Below, piece by piece: positions 21,440-35,707 of a DNA stretch of 64,000 nt (its first letter is position 1; each line of letters begins with the position of its first letter). This stretch comes from Tyto alba (taxonomy: Eukaryota > Chordata > Aves > Strigiformes > Tytonidae). The notes below the pieces were generated by a model, which saw only the letters and a list, made by a program, of their open reading frames with translations, was not told the DNA's origin and ran no database searches. The DNA lies in NCBI RefSeq assembly GCF_018691265.1, contig NW_024881272.1, forward strand, positions 28,152,823 to 28,216,822. The letters are read 5' to 3'. The position numbers and the translations under genes are program-made.

Positions 21440-24400
21440 AACATATGGTTTTTCTAAATTTTTAAGTCCTACAATAACTGACTTTCTACTAGTCATGCAT
21501 GCACTCTGAGAGTCCACTCACACGTCACATGGTGATACCAGCTGATGGGGTGAATGTATTTTTAAAATGTATTTTGTGGGTTTGCTAAGGTAAGTACTTT
21601 ATATTATAATGAAATGTAAACTAAAACCCCTTAAAAAGAGAGACTAAGCTGTTCCAAGTTTATATAGTGAGGAGGGTGGCAGAGGAAGGACACAGTGTTC
21701 AGGTGCTAAGAGAGTATAACTCAAGTGACAGCAAAATTACTAACATTCAAGCTCACAGTATTCTGTAGAATAACATGCATGCGCATTCAGGGCTGCCCCA
21801 AAGACAGAGCAGATCGTGCCCTGGGAGTTTCCACCTGCGGGCAAATGACTTTCTGTGCAACCTCCCTATCTCAGGGAAGACTCTTTAGCAACGTGACAGG
21901 AGGAGAGTAACAGGACCTTATTTCTACCCATGTTAGATCTTCCCATTGAGCTGCAAAATGTTTTGGCTTCACCGAAGTAGGTTTAAGTTCATAAAACAAT
22001 ACTTTTCTGCCAATTATGGATACAATTTTACAGGACCTTATGCTTTGGTGCACTGGAGCTAAGACTTCATCTTTTAAAGAGCTTCATTATATAGCCAATG
22101 TTGGTTTGGTGCACAGGAAATTTATTATTTTAATAAGTATTTGTTTAAATGAATTCTGTGGTAATTATTTCAACTAAGCATTAGCTAGTTGGTTTGAAGT
22201 ACTTCTGTGGCACTTTGAAGTTTGAATGATTTAAGACTGTGCAAACCCAAAAGGTAGTAATGTTAACTCTTATATTTTTCCTGTAAGAACGTAGTAGCTG
22301 CTTGCACTTTATTCTGAATAAATTCCTTGGGTTTTTTAATAACCCAATAATGAAAATACTGTTTTAAACAACATTTTAATACATTTTTGTAGCAAGGTCT
22401 TTTTCCTTCTAGAATAACTTTTGTATTATTTCTGTCTACACCTTTGCCAACCTGTTCTATGACACATTCATATCCTGAACAGCTGTACTTTCACCATTTC
22501 AAAGGTGTGGTTCCTTACCCTCCCTAACTCTGCAAGGAAAAGATAAATACAAAAAAAAAATGGCTTAATGCCCAGGAACGTAATTTCAAAATAAAGAATC
22601 GAATACACAGTTATTATGACACTTACACAAGCAGTAAATATCACACCCTTCACCTTTCTCTACACCCTAGGAAAAGGATCTGATTCCCAAGTAGCACAGC
22701 CTCTATACCACTTACACACGCATGAATACATTTAATGAATCTAACAGACAAAGAGTTCTTTTACTCTCTTTCCTAATCCTCCTAAAGTATAAATGCAATA
22801 GAAATTACTTAAAGGCACACCTGGTAAAGTACCAGATCTGTTTAAAAAACTATATTTTCAGATTGACACAAACAAATACAGTGAATTCTTTCTACCTATT
22901 GAAATATCTATGGGTTATACAGATAATATGCTCAACTTGAGCAACAAACAAAAGTGGGGTTACTTTATAGAAATATATGCAATTAGATCTGGTTTAGTTG
23001 AATAAACTTGGAGATAATTTACATCTGAATTGAAGAAAGCCGTCACAAATAAGGAAAAATATGTCATAGTAAAAGACCTCTAATCTCATTCTAAGTACAA
23101 AGCTTTCATCCAGATATGTCACACACTTACTATCTTATTTTTCTGAAGAGATACACTCAAAACAGTATTTTAGATTAAGCATGTTTAAAAAATACATTTA
23201 CTAAGCAAAGTAATAGGTGTTGATAAAACAGAAAATTGTGATGTTATATTCTCTACTTTGAGCACGTTTTCCACTCATTCTTAGAAAAGCTGTACAGCTG
23301 GGATAGCTGAGATGCTGCCAGTCTTTACATAATGTAAATTTTCATTGACCGAGCATAATTTATATCAGAAGAGAATTTGCTACGTAGATTCTAATCAGTG
23401 AAGGTGTATAAACCTGACTTGCATTACTTGACTTTTTAGACAGTAACAAAATAAGATAGCAACTGTATTTTCTGTTTTTTAAAATACTAAACATAATGGA
23501 AGGACAGTGTAAATAATAAGGATAAGCCCAAATCCAGTGTCACTATATTTGTATACCATTGCATATGGACTATTTAGTGCTTTTTAGAAGTTCAACATTA
23601 TGAATTCATGATTCTACATGAAAATTTGATTATTTAATTGGGAAAAATAACTTGTGTCTGTAGAACAAAGCTTGAAAAACCAAAACCACTAATCACTCTT
23701 GCACCACAACTTAATAAAAGCCCAGATGTTAATGATTAAAAAAATACCAGATTTTTACCCAAATCCTATGACTTTTTAACAGTGGGTAGTACAAGAAATA
23801 TATAACCATAGTGTATCTACATTCCAACAAAAGACATTAGGAAATGCTGTGTACAGCAGTTCCACTGGGGTAGCACTGAGGCAGCTCTGTTCTTTCTTTT
23901 AGCTCAGATCAGAAATTTTGTTCAGTGATCAGTATTCCCCCAAAATACGGCCAAAATACATCCATTCACTAACGTGACTGAATATCTGTTTTGCATTTAT
24001 TTTTAAGAATTAATCTTACTGAAAAATCACTACAAAAAGGCTACATCTTCCTCTAGTTTTTCAAACAGCTTGTTTTCTATGTCAAAATAACAAATAAACT
24101 TTTCCATTTTGGCAGAAGTGAAAACACAAAAGTATTTCAATTAATTAGAGTATCTTTCAGTTACATGACTTGTGTTGATATGGTACTGATGGCGTTAAAG
24201 TATCACACAAGTTGCCTTATACATTGAGACCAAGAAGTTAAAGTTAGTGGCAGTCAGAGGAGCTGTCTGCAGGTGCGGAACAAGACAATGCTGGTCTCCA
24301 CAGTGCCAACAACTCTGAGACTGGAGGACTTCAGATTTTGAGGGAAGAGCAAGGTGCTGTAAAGCTCTCAGATTTTCTGCTTTCCTCCCTTCTTCCTGGT

Positions 24401-27400
24401 TTGAAATCTTTGATCTATTTAGGAATTCTTTGTGTGGTTTCTTGGAAAAGAGAAGCCAACAGAATACCCTGGAATGGGTCTTTGCCTGACAAAGGACCTG
24501 TGGGCAGAAGAGCTTCATCACCTGCTCCTTCACACTATTTACTTTCAGTTTTCTTGCTAAGTAGAGAACAGGTTTAAGTACTGGCATTTACAGATGGGAG
24601 CATTTGTATGTTAAGCATCCCTTCTGCTGTGCCACGGTGCAAAACGGTCTGTTACTTGAGGGCACTGCTGCCACTGTGCTTATATCAAAGTAACAATTAT
24701 TCATATATTTAATTACTTTTAAATGTGCTAGCTACAGAGAAGAAAGATCATGTCCCCAGAAATACTATAGCTTTCACTGTGGATATTGATGAAGAGCTGA
24801 AAGGAAACAAACAGCTGCATCTTTTGGAAGTCTGAAAACATATAAATACATGTAGTGCTCCAAATGAACTGCAAGAACTTTCCGTTGCATACATCCCAAA
24901 GGGGAAGGGATGTGAACACAGTCACTCACAGGAGAATGGCCCAGGATTGGATTCATGTGCACCTAATTATAACTGCATGGAAAAACAATCCAAAAAGATT
25001 TTTATCACAAGTTCAAAGGATTAAGATGTCCAGATACCACAATGATATCTACAGTATAACATTGTGATTGGTAGATAGGTAAAGAGAATAAAAAGCATGC
25101 CTAAGACTGCTTTGGCAATTTAGTCTGATGTATTACTTATGCAATTACCAAAACAGCAGGAGATCATTAAATTTTCTGGTAACCAGACACAGCATTCTTA
25201 GTATCATACTATTACAAAGGCCCTTGATTAGTATTTTATCATTAGATTTTCTTCCTACAAGGGGAAAAAAAGCCCACAAAATTGACATCAAGCATGAATT
25301 CTGGGGAAAAAGTACCAAATATTTTAAGGCCTAGTTTAGGCTGGATAATGCCATATGCAACATCAGAGATCTGTGGCTTAACTAAGGCATCTTCCTGTGA
25401 ACGAGAATGTGCCTCCCCTGAAATAAATGTTTTGTAAAATGGGGCAGTGCTGAATAAAAGAACACTTTTGGTCCGAGGGATGTGCTTGGGTGGAATATAT
25501 TAACCACATGGTTGGCATTAGTCATTGGCTTAACTAATGAGGATGACTCAACTGAGAGTTCACATATTGCACTGAGTATTCAGTGTTGTGGTGAATGCTT
25601 GCTTACTTTAGTGAGTCTTAAGTAAAATAGCTCATCTGAAATGCACACTATTTCCTGAAATTGGTTAAACATTCTCTGTATTCAGAGTTGCTGTAAAAGA
25701 CCAGAAACTATACTGACTTACAGAATGTAATTCTATTTCTTTTTCAGAATAAGCTTACATCTATGAGGTGAGGAAGATATTCCTTCCATCTCCTTTCAGT
25801 GACTTGCTACATGAAGGGCTTTAATCTTTCTCTTTGGATATCACAGTTACTTATGCAAAGACACCAGATCTGAAAAGATTGATCAAGTCTGTCTTTCTTG
25901 GAAGAAAACATGAAAAATCTTTCTGTAATACTTACAGAATTTTTGACTACCTATAAGGAAATTATATTTCCACAAAAGTAAACATCACATTTCAAGAAGC
26001 AAAATCCACTCAGTATTCTCTAAAGCATTGCCATTGACTTCAGCTGGGCAAGAATATCACCTGCTCACTTTGTAAGTGCTGACTGAAAGACTGTGATACT
26101 ATTCTTTGTGAGCAACAAACTTGTTAAAAGCAGTAAAACCTAGGGGTTGCAAATGCTTCAGCATTCTGGCTGGAATGGTACGTGGTTCATTCCTCTTGCA
26201 CCCAAGGTTAATCAGTCCAATCGGTCCACTCTTGCAAGTCATCAGGAAGACCGATCAGAAATCATGCTTCTCAAAGAGGCATGGGAATATGCTAGTCTGG
26301 TATGGCCCATTTGCTTAGATAACTTCTCAGTGTCTTACCTAAACTAAACATAACTGCTTGAATAAATAAAATAACAACATATTCTGAAAAGAGGGGTAAG
26401 ATGAGGGCAGGTATATTGACTTAAGGATAGTTGCAAATGACAAGAGAAGGGACGTCTACCTTTGTAAGTGGCTGTGGACTTGTGTAACTAGATCAGAGCT
26501 GATAAACACATGCCACCATCAGATCTATATTGACCTGAAAAATTTTAAATTATGTGAATTAAACCAGATTAGAATTGTCTTATATAGTAGGAAATACATA
26601 TATCAGTAACTGAACAGACTGGGAAAATTACATGGATTACATGTTAAACTTTCCCTGAATTTACAAAAACATTCTCAAATATTTTGAATATATCAGAAAA
26701 ATATTTCATTCATCTTCCACCTCCTTTGCAATAAGACAGCTATTCAAGCTACTTTCCTGATTTATGCGAGGTTCCTAAAGTGTTATTGGGTATAATTATG
26801 ACACTGCACGAATCCTTTCTCACAGTATCATCTTTCTTCCATGTTTTTATCAAGATGATGATTAGGGGAAAGCATGTTAAAAGCTGGAGATCGTCCTGGA
26901 CATGTAACTTTCATGAACTACTTCTTAAGGAGTTTAAACACTGCCTAATGAGTTTCAAAGTAGGTTACCTGAAGGAAGTAGATTGCACTGGGTGAAATAC
27001 AGAATAATCCTTACAAAGAATGGCTTCTAGAACTGATACGCAAAATTGCCAAACTACCTGGCATAGCAATACAGGGATCATAGTCTAACATTACCTTTCC
27101 GAGAACATCGGAGGATAGTTACCTGCTCAGATGACTACATGTGCCAAGTGCTGCAGCTAAACTTACTATCCTGTGGCGTTATTTTCATCACCGTGGGTGT
27201 CAAAGAGGATTACTCCTGCTGGAGCACAGGAATGATGATCACATTTAGGTTTGGAAGAATATCTTACTCTATACTCCCACATAACATTGAGAATTATCTG
27301 GCCCTAAATTTACTGAAATCGTGATCATACCTAATTTAAATTAGACATGCAATTTGAGTTAAATTTATTTTCTGCCCTTTCAAGGGAGGCAGATTTTTTG

Positions 27401-30400
27401 TTTCTGTTTATTTAAACTGCTGTTGAAATTGGTTAATTAAAAGGATTTAAAAAATCTTAATACTCTAAACAGAGCAAACTGGTTCTGAATTATTAAGCAA
27501 CATTTTAGATGCATTTAAATAACCTTAAGTGACTTAACTGCCACCTGATCCTAAGCTGTGGCTCAGAAAAATAAAATGTGAAATACTGTAGAAGTCTTGG
27601 CTTACCAGGGCTTCCAGATACAGTAAATAAAGAGCTTAAGTCTCTAATACCGTGTCTGCAAAATGCATACTCTCAAATACATAACTAATGCTCCACTTTA
27701 GAGGAGAAACGATCAGAAAAAATTAAAGTTGTAATTTTGATTTTTCAGAAGAAATTAATAAATTCAGTTTTTCAAAAATCGTCTTTCGAAAGAGAAAGCG
27801 TGCCAGGACCTCCCTTTCTGAGAGATACCACAAACATATCATTAATTCCAGTAGAGTGGCTGAAGCCTAGTTTGGATAAAGTTGTCCTGCACATTCCTCC
27901 TATAGTTTCAGCTAGACCTGGTACATTTCAGCTTCTTGCCTGAAGTGTGGTGAAATGCCCACTCCGTAAGATGTTGAAGGATTCTAGGAAGACTTCTGCA
28001 GATCTCCTCGGCCGAAGGAAGTGAGAACCTGATCATCTAGGAAGTCTCCAGGGTCCTGAGAGAAGGTGGATCTTGAAACTGGCAGATTGAGAGGACTACA
28101 GAAATTAGCGTTTGGGAAGGCTTTTAAGAGAAAGGAACTTAGAAGAAATACTGAATGAGAAGGTTAACTGAGCAAGCTAATATGCTTAGGGTAAGCTCTT
28201 TTTGTTATAGTTAAATCCATTTTGAAGATTAGCGTGATTCTTGGAAAAAGAGAACTATAATTCTAAAATCAGCACACAGATTGAAATAGCGCACACATTT
28301 GCTTCCATAAAGCCTATGCAGGTGCATTTAAGACTAATGCAAAGAACTTTTTATACAGCTTTTCACTCCAAAAGATGTGCTTGCCAAATACTTTCAAAGT
28401 TGGAGGAACAAGTTACCTGCTGACCCACATGCCTGTCAGTACAGCATGTGGTGCTGCCTTGGTTAAGGAACTGAGAGAGAAGGTGGTTAATATCTAATTT
28501 CAGTACTCATAGAAAGAACAACGCAGTTGGTGACAAAGACCCAATAACAAGTCCCTGCATGTGCTTAACTGCTCTGCAGTGTCACTGCTGCTTTAAAATC
28601 TACAAGTAGTGTCTGGAAAAGGTTAATCTGTGTATTTACTCATGTGTAGAAGTTTGTATTTACAGTAGGGTTATGATACCAACTTTAAGTTAGCTAAGGA
28701 TATCTGTGTAAGCAACTGGAACATAGAACTAAGAACTAATGAATTTATATTTACCAAAGAAGTAAAAATACTTCAACAACACTGTATCAGGGTATCAGGG
28801 CTGATAGCATTGAAAAGGAGTAAAAATGCTCTGACAAGTTTATCACATGAAAATGGTGATTTGATTGAAGATAACCCTCTTGTTTTGAAAAAACAGAAAC
28901 ACTTTGGGGGTGTGTATATTATTGTAATACAGATTACAATAGATGGAAAAATATTAACTTGAGCAGACACGTTCTCATCTTATTGCAGCAAAAACTCCAG
29001 CAAAGTAATTCTGATACTTTCAAACAGATTTTTTCAAAATTGTTATGTATAGTTTAAATGCAAACAGGCATTTTAAATGCTGCTATTTCCTAGAGCACAA
29101 GAGACCCAAGCGCTCATTCTTGCTGCACAGATTTCAATGGATGTTTGTGATACATATCATATAGCAAAGAGTCTTGACAACTTACAATGTTTTTTTAAGA
29201 GAGTATATACCATGAAGCCCAAGGCAACAAATATATACTTTTACTGTACTTCCAAGGCATTCATCAGTGACAACATTTTTCTTTTTTTAAAATCTGTCTA
29301 TGGAGTTGCACACTTCCAACTTTCCAATCACGGGGAACATGACAGATGTCATCTATAGTTCTCAGTGGTTAGCAAACCGCTGGGGATTACATTTTGTCTG
29401 TTGTAGCTCAGATTGTCACAATGGCAACCAGATTCATACACAGCCACTGAGTCAACTGGCATGAATCATTTATGTGACTCCTCATACATGGCATTGTTAG
29501 GTGGGAATCATAGAAAAAAGATGACAGGGTCTTTGCTTCCCATGCAACAGACCAACGGCTCCATAACCTGCCATTAAATTCTCCTTTCTTCGCCTCAGCA
29601 TTTTCTTCTGGACAGTTTCACAAATGTCCTGAAAATACCAGCTTGTTCTAATTTAGTGGTATTTTGTTTTTCCTATTCCCTTTTTAATTTGTTCTTATGT
29701 GAGTCGTCTGATCACTTTTTGAGTTTGTTACAGAGGACTAAAATTAATAACGATGATGATGTGATTATGTACAGAAACAGCCAGTCTAAAGTGCAAAACA
29801 AATGTCAAAAATTTAAGAGTAATATACTTGTATTTTTTTTATATTAAATACGTACTAAGACACAAATATGTTACAGGTAGGGAGGTATGACTTGCACAAT
29901 ATTTAAAATACACAAACCTATTGTTTAGACTGTAAAAGATTAGTTTTCTTCTGTCACGTAAACCGAACAATCAGTAATTCTGGAAACTTTAGTGACTCTT
30001 CTATTCTTTGGTTCCACTGGAAATGATATTGCATGCGTAAGGAGTAAAGTTAATTAGTGATTAATGAGATTCCTTAAATGCTGCTTTTCAGCCTGACTGA
30101 TTAGGATTCTCAATGTAAGACAAGGTGAAAGAAAAGCTGTAAGCACTACAATCCTGTTACGCAAAAAACTGGTCAGAAATCACATCTACTCTCGAGATCG
30201 TATGCCTGCTAATAACATTATTTTTTTCTCTTTTGGAGTACTTGTGCCACTTTAAATAACTTACAAATAAGATGATAAAGCAAGAGGTATCTGTTACACC
30301 ACAGTACTGCACACATACCAATCAGAGCCTTATTCCTAGTGAACTTCCTGCAGGGGCAGTGACAGGAAACAAAATGGAAAAGCAACCCAAGTTACCGAGC

Positions 30401-31345
30401 TCCTTTGATGAAAAATGACTTAATCAGTCACCTCGAGGTGCCCCAGCAAACAAAACCCCAGCTGATCCAGAGCTGCCCCCGCTCATTTGCGGTACTGAGG
30501 CAGTATGGCCAAAAAGCTGCTGAACTTCACCCATCACTGCCTGGCCCTGTTCTGTCATCTCTGAGGTGCCTGTTACCTTCACCTTCTATGCAGGGCCCCA
30601 GGTCATTGCTGCACAATTGGACTCACTGACTTTTACCTTTGCTGTGTCAGTGGCTAAATAAGAAAAGGAAGTTAATTTGCAATAGAGCAGAAAACTTTTA
30701 GGTATATTTTCGAAGAAACCAGCACATAAACATCTGTTGATAAATCAACAGAATTTAACTGACTTTTGTAAGCAGTATCGATTTCAAAAATTGGTCACAG
30801 CAGGTACTTCATTAGAATTTTGAGGTAGCAGATATAAATTATTATTTACTGGTATTATGTAACAGGTGGATGAATAATTTATTAGAACATACTGATTAGC
30901 TCATAACTGTATACTATCTGACACTGAGCCTTCCTTGCTCATAAAATAAAATTGCATCACAACGGCAAACCCAGAGAGATCAGAAGTACCAGCCCAGAAC
31001 AGACCTGATCAGCATACTAATAGCGATGCAGTTTCCTTCAAGACAGGACGTGAGTGATGCTGGCTTAGCATATTCAGGCAGTTTTCACTAAATATGGTCC
31101 ACAACTTGTTCCAGAAACAGAGGATTTTCTACAATGTCACTGGAAACAGATTTTGCAATGGAATTTTGTATGTACATACGATAGCACTGGTAGGTTAGCA
31201 CCTGCCTTGCTTACAGCCACAGAGCTTGGCAGCACTCTCATATATTCTGGCATATCTTTCACCTTCTATGCCATAACATACAGGTCACGTAACATACCAA
31301 AGTAAAAGGCAGTGGTATTTATTCCCAAAAGGTACATTTACTCAC

Positions 31346-31561
31346 ATCTCTCCTCGGAAAGGTGCCCAGCAGCTTGTACTCCTCCCAAGGATATCCCTTG
31401 GAAGCTACAAAATCAAAGACAACCTGCAGCTTGCTGCTGGCCAGGAAACGTCGCTCAAAGAATTCTCCGCTGGGCGTCCGAATACGCAGTTTACTGACGG
31501 ACTCGGTGCTCTCCTCTTTCGGTTCAGGAGGCAAAGACTGCTCAAGAGAGAGCCTGATAGC
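31346..31561 (-). CDS. FAF1: FAF1 exon: most of the UBX domain
   Basis: A 216-bp, 72-codon, phase-0 exon and the longest coding exon in the window. It begins AIRLSLEQSLPPEPKEE, passes through KLRIRTPSGEFFERRFLAS and ends YKLLGTFPRRD. From SVSKLRI onward this is the UBX fold, a ubiquitin-like beta-grasp domain that docks on the p97/VCP N-domain. Two known p97-contact features are visible: the Arg in strand one (LRIRTP) and the FPR signature of the loop between strands 3 and 4 (TFPRRD). The acceptor is TTCCTTCCTCAG|GCTATC and the donor is AGAGAT|GTGAGT, nearly ideal. Translation past the donor gives a spurious SKCTFWE tail and stop, confirming that the exon ends here. Joined to the exon at 35630-35707, the sequence EEEREAIRLSLEQ reads as a second ubiquitin-interacting-motif-like segment. 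Confidence 0.97.
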
Positions 31562-34500
31562 CTGAGGAAGGAAAAATAACCACTTAAGGTTGCAATGCTA
31601 GCAACAGAAGGAAAGCACAGAAAGCTTTTCTTTTTATTTCTTGTAGAACTTCAAGATGTGCCATAGTGCTCCAGAGTCAGAGCTGTGCTTTATATCTCAA
31701 TGACAAAATCATTTTTATTCATTCCTTAATAATAGCCCACCAGACAACTAATTAAAATAAATCCTTCTTTATAACACATATTATTAGGTCTACAGTTAAT
31801 GCACAATGGGGATAAGTAATTTAATCATTTGGCAGAAAGCCTTGGAAAAAAATTGAATGAGAGAATAATTGTCAAGTGGCCAATTGCTTCCTTTAAAGGG
31901 TATAAATTAAAAGGCAGTAAAAGTATTTCTTTAAATGCACTTATCAAATTGGTTTCCTCTTGCACAGAGTAATTGACCATTTGCAGCAAAGACAAGACCC
32001 TTAGTCAGAGTTCAGAATAAAAAATATATGCAGGAGATTTACAATAAGTAAACTAAAACACTGTTACAAGAGACAATTAAAAATATCATCAAGGTGCATG
32101 AGATACACAGTATATATAAAAGTAGGAATGGTCAGGGAAGAAAACTGGGAGAACAGAAATGGGGGCTTTAATGTTTAAAGCAAGCTATTATTATTGCTGT
32201 CATTGTTATTATTATTTGCTGGAAGATGGTTCCAAGCACAGGTGTGCACATTTTCTGCAACAACTTGAATGAAATTAGCCCCAAAATTGCAATGACATTA
32301 CCCATCTGAAAACTGTCTTCCTCATAACATTGTGTATACAACTGATGCCAAGATTTTAAGGGCAGAAGCCAAATCTGTGTTCCCTGTCCTCTGCCTCCAG
32401 AAGCAACTTCAACACTAATACTTTGATCAGAAATTCTTTTAAAAAGATTGATGGCTAATACTAGTCTGCTGAACGAAGTGGGCTTGATTTTCAAGGGTAC
32501 TGAGGCTGTCAGTACTCAGGGACAGGCATTGGCATCTGTTAAAAATGAGATCATACTTCGAAAGCGGCCCTTGTTACAGTATCCCCTCACTTCAGGCAGC
32601 AGTGAATGCGAGTGTCAATGAAGGGAAGAAGCACCATGATCACACTGCCTCTCCCAAAATACGCCTTGAAGACAGTTTTCCAAACTGAAGAGGCAGTCGG
32701 GCAGGATTTACCCAGATTTTCAAGGAACTTGCAAGATACACAGTTGCTACTTGTGCCTTTGAAAACCTCCCCAAGGTCATTTAGTGACAGAAACCGATGG
32801 AGGATGATTACATTGAAGAAAAAGGACTGGGCAGAAGCAAGATTATGAAGGCTTTTAAATAGTCTACTTCTTACACACGAACCTCTGAGCAAATTATATC
32901 TCAGTATAAATATTTATACATAGAACTTGAGTTCATTTTTGCTCATCTACTATGAGATTATATTTTAAATAGATTCTATTTTAATTTTCTCTCTCCATTC
33001 TCAACCACCTGCTTACTATCTTTCTGTTTTGACATTTCCCCACACAGTATAACAACAGATGCTACATTATTTACTGAACCCAATCAATTATATTATAGAA
33101 AAATAAACAACAGTAGCTCATTAGAGCTCTTTTCTTTGTGCAAAGAGTGCGTTGCTCCCCAAAGTAACTAGTCTCCAAGGCTTCAGCGTAAAATGGCAAT
33201 TTACAATGGATATTGTGTACCAGCAAACCAAGTCAGAAAACAGTGATGTGGATGGATCACATTAAAAACTCTTGAACAAGCAATTTCAGTTTGTTGATAA
33301 AAAGATGTTCAGTATGTGAATAGCACAATAGTCAGATTTTAAATATACAAACTGAACATAAAGCCACTTCTGTAAGTAAACACTGTTGCAGAACAATTCA
33401 GTATAAGTAATCCGTATACTTGAAAATGGGTAGTGTTAGTAAACACTATTGTTAAAATCCCTTTTGTTCTACTAAGCAAACAGATCCTATTTTTTTCTTT
33501 ACCGCACTCTACATTCAAACAGGGAAGCCCAGGTATATTTTGATAACATGGACCAGTCTTGCAGCCTTTGCGTAAGAAAATGATTTCCAGAAGGCCAAGG
33601 TATCAGAAAAGGTTCAGGAGTAGATATAATGAAGCAGAATTAATTATTGTTTCTATGCATGCAAAATTACTTAAAAAAAGAAAAACATACTTCCTGAATC
33701 TGAGTGTGAGCTGATTGCTGAACAGTCTGTTACTGATACAGTACTGATTTATGTTCAATTGATATTAGCCTCACAGAACTGCTGAATTACAACTACTTTT
33801 GACACAATTCTCACACTCCAGTTTTGTGCATTGCTCCTTCAGTTGTGTTTTAGCTTCCATTCTTGGCTTATGTTAACAAACAGGAGCTAAATAAGTCATC
33901 AGATACTGTAGGATAAGAAAGAAGTGGACTGTATCTTCCCCAAACCACTGAATACTACTGCTTGGACTGAATTTAGTATTTACAACGCAGTACTTCTTAA
34001 GAGGTTCTTGCATGCTTAAATGGTTCAGGTTTTTTAACGCAATTATCTTGGACAAGATATATATATGCAAATGCATTGCTATTACAGTTTGTTTATTGGG
34101 TTTATCTCGGGGAATAATAAATGTGTTCACAGCCAACTTTTTTGCAGTTGTATACTGCAATTCTTACATACATCAGCAATGTACACAAGCCTGAAATGTC
34201 AAGTATACATTTAAGTCATGGGTAGAGGGGAATAAGCAAGGCTGTGATTTATCAGAATGCCATGAATTCCAAGGACATTAAGGAGAGAATATAATTCCAG
34301 ATTTCAAATCTCCATAATCCATGAGAGTCAAAGTAAAGAAGTTCTATTAAGTCCACCAAAAATACTAGAACTGTGACATTTTCTAGAAATACTAAAATTT
34401 TTAATATTTATATTTATATTTGGTATAACATTGGAAACATGCTGTGGAAATACATATTCAATAGGGATGCTGATATAGCTTTGTATTCATTATCAACTTG

Positions 34501-35629
34501 CTCACAGAATCTTGTATGCCTAGAAGTCAAATGACAATCTCCAATCAACTGTGATTTCAGTCAAGACATTTATAAGTGAATATCACTTTTATTTTGAAAA
34601 CTTCATTCAAGGGATTCAAAGTCCTTTTCAAATATCAGCTGCGTTTCACAGCAGTTCTGTAAAGACATATTTCAAGGACTTCATAGAACAGATGGAAATA
34701 CTTTAATGACTATTTTACCTATCCTTTGAAATGTGGTGGGAATTGATGGGAAGAAACATGGCTGTGCCCCACCCTTTTTTACCACATTTTTTATTTGCCA
34801 GGAGGTGAAAAAGAGGAAGCCACTAATATAAGTAAAGTCATGTACACGATGATTTATGTAAATACCTACACTGACACAGCTAGGACAGGAACTAGCCTAC
34901 ATCCTGAAAGAGGCTGCAGGAGCCACCTCTGACAGGCACTAGGACCCTCAGAATCTACAAAATTAAGAGAATCTACAAAATAACAGAATTTGAGGAACAG
35001 TACCCTTACAGGACATGGTTTCTGTTTTCTTATATAGGCCTAGAGATGTAAAGTGCTCATTTAAAAATAATTTTCATTCTGAGGAAGATTCTGTAGAAGA
35101 CTCTCTAGAAATTTTAAAATGTACCATAAATTCAATTTTCTAGATTTTAGACGTTTTTTTTTCTTATTTTTTTAAAAAAAGTGTTTTGTCTCCCAAATTA
35201 AATTTGGCAACTTCTTCAGTCAGAATTGCAGGTAGGCTTTGTACTACTTCCTGGAAGAAAAGAAAAGGCTCCATGTTATTATAGTTTAAAAGGAGCGCCT
35301 GCAGAAACAAGGTTAGAGGTTCCCAAAGATTCCACCATTTATGGAGCTCATTTCATGGATCTCCTGTTAGCAGGTCTATCTAATATCTGGCAGTAATTCA
35401 GACTCAGATGATGGAACAGAAAAGCTATTAACGAGTGGATGAAAATGATTTAGCTGCACTATGTTTTATATATATATATAGTAAGAAATTAATTTAAAAA
35501 CCCCTGATGTTCACGTAAGAAGTACACTTTGAATCAAAGTTGCAGTGTGTGTTGAATGAAATTTGCAATGTCCATAAGCTCCATGAATCCAAAAAGTTGT
35601 CAGAAAAGGTAAAATATAAAATAACCCAC
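31562..35629 (-). other. FAF1: FAF1 intron (4.1 kb)
   Basis: Intron upstream of the large UBX exon. It is mostly AT-rich unique-looking sequence. A short stretch at 32478-32520 resembles an old palindromic amniote transposon end. The rest shows nothing I can name. Open frames of about 100 codons near 32168-32892 look like chance. Confidence 0.8.
32478..32520 (+). mobile_element. possible end of an old palindromic amniote transposon
   Basis: GTGGGCTTGATTTTCAAGG then GTACTGAG resembles the start of a widespread amniote non-autonomous element (GGGCCTGATTTTCAGAGGTGCTGAG, from memory). It includes a 7-bp inverted repeat GTACTGA/TCAGTAC. Short and diverged. Confidence 0.25.
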
Positions 35630-35707
35630 CTCACGTTCTTCCTCCTGTTCTTTCCGAATTTGTTCCAAGCGAAACTGCTCTGCCATTTCTCTCTCTTGCG
35701 CTTCCCT
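35630..35707 (-). CDS. FAF1: FAF1 exon: charged helical linker, second part
   Basis: A 78-bp, 26-codon, phase-0 exon encoding REAQEREMAEQFRLEQ then IRKEQEEERE. It continues the charged helix between UAS and UBX. The acceptor is TTTATTAG|AGGGAAG, with a T/G-rich rather than C-rich tract; the donor is CGTGAG|GTGGGT. Work on FAF1 and its worm orthologue implicates the helical region plus UBX in stimulating p97-driven unfolding (family knowledge, not visible here). The exon holds the first in-frame methionine downstream of the intronic GC-rich patch at 36371-36730. That would be the first possible start for any transcript initiating there. Confidence 0.95.

Larger units (their letters stand above)
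17865..31345 (-). other. FAF1: FAF1 last intron (13.5 kb)
   Basis: Intron between the two exons that share the UBX domain. Donor is GTGAGTAAATG and acceptor is ATCTTTACAG. The content is ordinary AT-rich sequence. Visible items are a (TG)10 microsatellite at 18649-18668, a perfect 13-bp-stem inverted repeat at 21405-21439, a 9-bp-stem inverted repeat at 28920-28941, and several A or T runs. Open frames inside are short and show no family resemblance. No RNA gene was recognised. Confidence 0.85.

Noticed and set aside
29495..29535. GGGAATCATAGAA as a CR1 3' end on the minus strand
   Set aside because: Only about ten bases resemble the CR1 tail and no CR1 body follows.
32587..32892. About 100-codon open frames on both strands
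   Set aside because: No family resemblance, no splice context, and located inside a FAF1 intron.
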